64,000 bases of DNA from Hymenobacter chitinivorans DSM 11115 (GTDB lineage Bacteria; Bacteroidota; Bacteroidia; Cytophagales; Hymenobacteraceae). The notes under the pieces are model-generated. The model worked only from the letters and a program-made list of their open reading frames with translations, made no database searches and was not told where the DNA came from. The DNA lies in contig NZ_PGFA01000002.1 in the NCBI RefSeq assembly GCF_002797555.1, positions 434,001-498,000 on the forward strand, in the 5' to 3' direction. This document shows, in pieces, positions 60,191 through 64,000 of this stretch. A program made the position numbers and the translations under genes. Position 1 is the stretch's first letter, and every line of letters begins with the position of its first letter.

Positions 60191-63100
60191 TTACTGCACC
60201 GTGGTCGAGAGCTTGGGCGCGTCGGCGTCGGTGATAACCGTCGAAGTGGACGTGCCCCGCTCACGGGCTTCCTTGCGGCCGTAGGTGTCGAGGATAATCG
60301 GCGTGGCGATGAACAGCGACGAGTACGTACCGAAGATGATACCCACAATCATGGCGAAGGAGAACGAGCGCAGCGTCTCACCACCGAAGATGTAAAGCAC
60401 GATTACCACCAGGAAGACCGTGGTAAACGTAATCATCGTGCGGGAGAAGGTGCTGTTCAGAGCCGGGTTGACCACCTGGGCAAACGTGAGGTGCGGGTTT
60501 TCGCGCAGGTATTCCCGGATTCGGTCGTAGATAACCACCGTGTCGTTCATCGAGAAGCCGATAATGGTCAGCACGGCGGCCACGAAGATCTGGTCCATTT
60601 CGTAGTTCAGGCCGAACAGACGGGCAATGGGGTAGGCGGCAATAACGAGCAGGGCGTCGTGGAACAGGGCCACTACGGCGGCCATCGAGTACTGCCACTT
60701 CTCGAAGCGGAACAATACGTAGACGAAGATACCCAGCAGGGTCAGGCCCAGGCTCAGCACCGAGGTCTTCTTGATGTCGTCGGCAATGGTAGCGCCGATT
60801 TTAGCCGTGTTGGGAATGTTGGCTTTCGTTACGCCGTATTGCTTCAAGCCTTGCAGCAGGGCCGTTTCCACTTTCTGGTCGGCGGCCACGCTTTCGTCGT
60901 CAGCCATGTAGCTGGTCGTGATGCGCAGGCGGGTCGGGCTGCCGAAGGTTTTTACTTCGGTGCCGGCACCCTGGAAGGATTTGGTTACTACCTCGCGAAC
61001 GTCGGAAGCAACTTCCGCCTTGGGGAAATCCACGATGTAGCTGCGGCCGCCGCGGAAGTCAACGCCCAGGTTGGGACCACCCTGCACGGCCATCAGCACG
61101 AAGCCCGTGACGATAACGATGGTCGAGGCGATGTAGGCAATCTTGCGCTTGCCCACGATGTCGAAGTTCAGACCCTTGAACAGGTGGCGCGACAAAGGCG
61201 TGCTGAAGGTGATGCTGGTCGTTTCCTTGCCACGGGTCAGCCACTCAATGATGAGGCGCGACACGAACACGGCCGACAGGAACGAGGTCAGAACGCCGAT
61301 ACCCAGGGTAATGGCGAAGTTCTGCACCGGACCCGTCCCGAAGAAGCCCAGGATAACGGCAATCAGCATCGTCGTTACGTTGGAGTCGAAGATGGCCGAG
61401 AAAGCGCGGGCGTAGCCTTTGTTGATGGCGTCTTTCACGGTCAGGCCGTGGTCAAGTTCCTCGCGAATCCGTTCGAAGATCAGTACGTTGGCATCCACGG
61501 CCATGCCGAAGGTCAGCACCAGACCGGCAATACCGGGCAGGGTGAGGGCGGTGCCGAACTGGGCCAGAACGCCCAGAATCAGGAAGCCGTTGAAGAGCAG
61601 GGCGGCATCAGCTACCAAGCCGGCCTTGCCGTAGTACACGGCCATGAAAATCATAATCAGCACCAGGCCCGCCAACGACGAGTACAGACCCTGGTTGATG
61701 GCTTCCTGACCGAGCGAAGGACCCACAACGGCCTCTTCCACGATGCGGGTAGGAGCGGGCAGCTTACCGGCCTTCAGTACGTTGGCCAAGTCCTGGGCTT
61801 CTTCAATCGAGAAGTTGCCCGAGATGCTGGAGTTGCCGCCGGCAATTTCAGCCTGTACCACGGGAGCCGAGTACACGTAGTCGTCGAGCACAATGGCTAC
61901 CTGGCGGCCAATGTTGGCGGCCGTCAAGCGCTGCCACTTCTTGGCGCCCGAAGGGTTCATCTGCATCGAAACTTCCGGCCGGCCGCCCTGGTCGTAATCC
62001 TGGCGGGCATCCGATACTACTTCGCCACCAAGCGGGGCGGTAGCCTCCCGCGACTTGCGGATGGCGTAGAGCTGCAGGTACTCCTGGCCCTCGATTACGT
62101 CGGGCTTCACACCCCACAGGAAGGTCAGGTTGGCGGGCAGCACGTTGCGAACCTCGGGGCTCTTCATCAGGGCATTCACGCGGGCGGTGTCGCGCACGTT
62201 CGAGCCCAGGGCACCGGGCATGGTGAAGAGCTTGGCCAGGGCGCTGCTCTGCTGGGGGTTGGCCGAGTCGGCTTTAGCAGCGGTGTTCGGCTTCTTTTTG
62301 GCCAGCTGGCTGGCCAGCGACGAAGAGTCGCCGGCGGCCGCGGTGGCAGCCGTAGTGGTGGTATCGGTCGCAGCAGCGGCCGGGGTGGCAGCGGCAGTGC
62401 CGTTGAGTTTCTCAGCGGCTTCTTTAGCGCTCAGCACTTCGTTGAGCTGGTTGAAGTAGGGGCCGAACTCGTCGGTGCGCCACACTTCCCAGAACTCCAG
62501 CTTGGCCTGGCCCTGCAGCAGCTTGCGCACACGGTCCGGGTTGTCCACGCCGGGCAGCTCAATCTGGATGCGGCCCGTGCCTTTCACGCGCTGAATGTTG
62601 GGCTGGTTTACGCCGAACTTGTCGACGCGGGTGCGCAGGATGTTGAAGGAGCGGTCAATGGCTTCTTCTTCCTCCTTGTCGATGGCGGCAATTACCTTCT
62701 CGTTGGTCGAGTTGATGTCGATGCCGCGGCTCTTGTTGGTCGTGTTAGCAAAGATGCGGGCCAGCCGGTCGTTGGGCGCGATATTACGGTAAGCCTGAGC
62801 AAACAGGGCCGTGAAAGGCGTCGAGGGGTTGGTCCGCTGCAGCTCCTGGGCCTGGGTCAGGGCCTTGTTGAAGTTCACGTCCTTGGAGTTGCCCGACATA
62901 GCCCGCACGATTTCCACCGGCGAGACTTCCAGCGTCACGTGCATGCCGCCCTTCAGGTCGAGGCCGAGGCCCAGCTCCGAGGCGCGCACGTCGCGGTAGG
63001 TGTAGGGGCCAAATACGGGGGCGCGCCACACCGAGTCGAGGTAGTGCTGCCGCTGCCGCTCGTCGAGCTTACCGCCCTTGGAGGCGTAGGCTACGGCATC

Positions 63101-63199
63101 CTTCTGCACCCCACGGGAAATGAAGGTGAAGAAGAGAAAATACGCGCATAAAGCCGTGACAACGGCCGTCAGCGCGATAATAAGTCCTTTATTACGCAT
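60191..63199 (-). CDS. secDF: protein translocase SecDF fusion
   Basis: SecDF uses the proton motive force to pull exported proteins across the inner membrane after SecYEG. The 1002-residue product is the fused form typical of Bacteroidota. The SecD half has ASELGLGLDLKGGMHVTLEV, the P1 periplasmic domain with an Ala/Thr-rich insert at about residues 270-320, and AVDANVLIFERIREEL in the fourth helix region. The SecF half has NLGVDFRGGRSYIVDF and SMNDTVVIYDRIREYL. Twelve membrane helices are expected. ATG 63199 is used. It has its own terminator. Confidence 0.97.
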   Translation of the reverse strand: MRNKGLIIALTAVVTALCAYFLFFTFISRGVQKDAVAYASKGGKLDERQRQHYLDSVWRAPVFGPYTYRDVRASELGLGLDLKGGMHVTLEVSPVEIVRAMSGNSKDVNFNKALTQAQELQRTNPSTPFTALFAQAYRNIAPNDRLARIFANTTNKSRGIDINSTNEKVIAAIDKEEEEAIDRSFNILRTRVDKFGVNQPNIQRVKGTGRIQIELPGVDNPDRVRKLLQGQAKLEFWEVWRTDEFGPYFNQLNEVLSAKEAAEKLNGTAAATPAAAATDTTTTAATAAAGDSSSLASQLAKKKPNTAAKADSANPQQSSALAKLFTMPGALGSNVRDTARVNALMKSPEVRNVLPANLTFLWGVKPDVIEGQEYLQLYAIRKSREATAPLGGEVVSDARQDYDQGGRPEVSMQMNPSGAKKWQRLTAANIGRQVAIVLDDYVYSAPVVQAEIAGGNSSISGNFSIEEAQDLANVLKAGKLPAPTRIVEEAVVGPSLGQEAINQGLYSSLAGLVLIMIFMAVYYGKAGLVADAALLFNGFLILGVLAQFGTALTLPGIAGLVLTFGMAVDANVLIFERIREELDHGLTVKDAINKGYARAFSAIFDSNVTTMLIAVILGFFGTGPVQNFAITLGIGVLTSFLSAVFVSRLIIEWLTRGKETTSITFSTPLSRHLFKGLNFDIVGKRKIAYIASTIVIVTGFVLMAVQGGPNLGVDFRGGRSYIVDFPKAEVASDVREVVTKSFQGAGTEVKTFGSPTRLRITTSYMADDESVAADQKVETALLQGLKQYGVTKANIPNTAKIGATIADDIKKTSVLSLGLTLLGIFVYVLFRFEKWQYSMAAVVALFHDALLVIAAYPIARLFGLNYEMDQIFVAAVLTIIGFSMNDTVVIYDRIREYLRENPHLTFAQVVNPALNSTFSRTMITFTTVFLVVIVLYIFGGETLRSFSFAMIVGIIFGTYSSLFIATPIILDTYGRKEARERGTSTSTVITDADAPKLSTTVQ

Positions 63200-63334
63200 T
63201 GAGAGAAACTAAAATGAATTCGGGGAAAGCAATCCGGATCGGGCGGCGGGCTCAGGCCCGCCACGCGTCAACTGCACGTGCAACAACACAACGGCTCTGC
63301 TAAAATTAGGAGTCGTGCAACGGGGCCGGCTCGG

Positions 63335-63700
63335 CTAGGGAGCGTGCGGCGACAGGGCCGCTACCAGCAGCCGGGAGCGAAACAAATCGGGCACGGCGCT
63401 GGGCCGGGGCCGCAATACGGCGGCGCGCTGGGCCAGCAGCGGCCAGACCAATGGCTCGAAGCCGGGCGTCCAGGCGTCAGTGGCCGGGGCCAGCCACAAC
63501 CCCAGCGGCGTCGTGGCTTCCAGCAGTACTTTCTTCTTGACCAGAGCCGCTTTGGGCCCCGCACCCACGCGCGTTTCCTTGCCCACCGGCAGCCGGTAGG
63601 TGGCAACGGCCTGGTGGTTCAACGACAGCACAAACAGCAGGGTAGCTGTGAGCAGCGTGAAGCGCAGGCGAGGCAAAAAGTGGGAGATAAAGTGCGGCAT
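63335..63700 (-). CDS. hypothetical secreted protein, 121 aa
   Basis: An N-terminal hydrophobic segment (LRFTLLTATLLFVLSLN) probably is a signal peptide; the rest is basic and Pro-rich (RLPVGKETRVGAGPKAALVKKKV). I do not recognise the family. ATG 63700 is chosen over TTG 63712. The end of the gene lies 135 bp upstream of secDF in the same direction, but the sequence between carries no clear promoter, so co-transcription is possible. Confidence 0.55.
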   Translation of the reverse strand: MPHFISHFLPRLRFTLLTATLLFVLSLNHQAVATYRLPVGKETRVGAGPKAALVKKKVLLEATTPLGLWLAPATDAWTPGFEPLVWPLLAQRAAVLRPRPSAVPDLFRSRLLVAALSPHAP

Positions 63701-63873
63701 TCTGGAGGGCAATGGCTACAAATATAGCCAAACCCCACAGCGCGGGCAAGGGCCAACCGGCAGATAACCCCCGAAAAAGCTAACAAACGTTCTTAAAATC
63801 CGGGGCTGACGGCTCGCCGCGGTGCCTTACGCTCCGTTGGGCACTGCGGCGTTGCAGCGGACTTAAGTCCACT

Positions 63874-63920
63874 AAAAAGCCCCGCCCAGCTCTATTAAGG
63901 ATGAGCTAGGCGGGGCTTTT
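63874..63920 (-). terminator. terminator of the gene at the right edge
   Basis: AAAAGCCCCGCC pairs with GGCGGGGCTTTT over a loop of about 20 nt that has a further AGCT pairing. It lies about 20 bp beyond the stop codon of the partial gene on the minus strand. Confidence 0.8.
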
Positions 63921-63939
63921 GGGGAGGTCGGCGGAAAAA

Positions 63940-64000
63940 CTACTGCTTGCCTTCCACTACTTTATTGCGCAAAAACGACACGAGTACTTCCAGGCCCCGG
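63940..64000 (-). CDS. 3' end of a minus-strand gene cut by the window edge
   Basis: Reading from the right edge on the minus strand gives 19 codons ending at a TAG at 63940-63942: GLEVLVSFLRNKVVEGKQ at the C-terminus. It is a plausible protein end (amphipathic helix then Lys-rich tail), and the following hairpin fits a terminator. The gene lies outside the window, so the family cannot be named. Confidence 0.5.
   Translation of the reverse strand, partial: RGLEVLVSFLRNKVVEGKQ

Overview
The window looks like chromosomal DNA of a GC-rich Bacteroidota bacterium, most likely Hymenobacter or a close relative in the Cytophagales (inference). Support comes from family content: a fused SecDF, DUF3089, DUF3108, DUF2490 and DUF5777 proteins, BatD, tandem ferritin-like proteins, and a carboxypeptidase-regulatory-like TonB-dependent receptor. 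Several upstream regions also carry the Bacteroidota promoter pattern (TTTG, about 20 bp, TAnnTTTG) and few genes show a Shine-Dalgarno sequence. No rRNA, tRNA, CRISPR array, insertion sequence or phage gene was seen.

Layout. 0-5.4 kb: the 3' end of a membrane-anchored protein, a DUF3089 lipoprotein, and the rplM-rpsI-rpsB-tsf operon on the minus strand. 5.5-12.6 kb: an RluA-type pseudouridine synthase, a PhoR/PhoB-like two-component pair, a DUF3108 protein, recA, an outer-membrane protein and an acetyltransferase. 12.8-24.1 kb: an SDR dehydrogenase, then a minus-strand block with MoxR ATPase, two SurA-like periplasmic PPIases, an RsbW/RsbV/RsbU-like partner-switching module, and guaB. 24.1-31.2 kb: DUF2490, hrpB, a rhodanese, then pnuC overlapping a nicotinamide riboside kinase gene, an aldose epimerase-like gene and a GNAT gene. 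31.3-34.0 kb: a promoter, a TPP riboswitch and a TonB-dependent receptor that probably imports thiamin. 34.6-48.3 kb: an APC permease, glutaryl-CoA dehydrogenase, small secreted or lipoprotein families with a degenerate extra copy, two large paralogues around DUF4268/winged-helix/HIRAN genes, ruvB and queG. 48.5-51.9 kb: a duplicated two-gene ferritin-like operon. 52-64 kb: batD, aroC, an Nfu-type Fe-S protein, a DUF5777/YceI/cytochrome operon, an ECF sigma factor overlapping a gene for an unusual anti-sigma/outer-membrane fusion, and secDF.

The most unusual structure is in the non-coding DNA. Between two convergent genes lies an array of nine palindrome cores spaced exactly 42 bp apart (34235-34603), capped by perfect palindromes of 26 and 40 bp. 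Nine kilobases away, between two divergent genes, a second array repeats every 21 bp around an ATGCAT-like core (43457-43716). 42 and 21 bp are four and two turns of B-DNA, so in both arrays every palindrome faces the same side of the helix. A loop-less 78-bp perfect palindrome (55807-55884) and a 29-bp inverted repeat (7435-7525) are further mobile-looking repeats. The arrays have no function known to me and are the best candidates for something undescribed.
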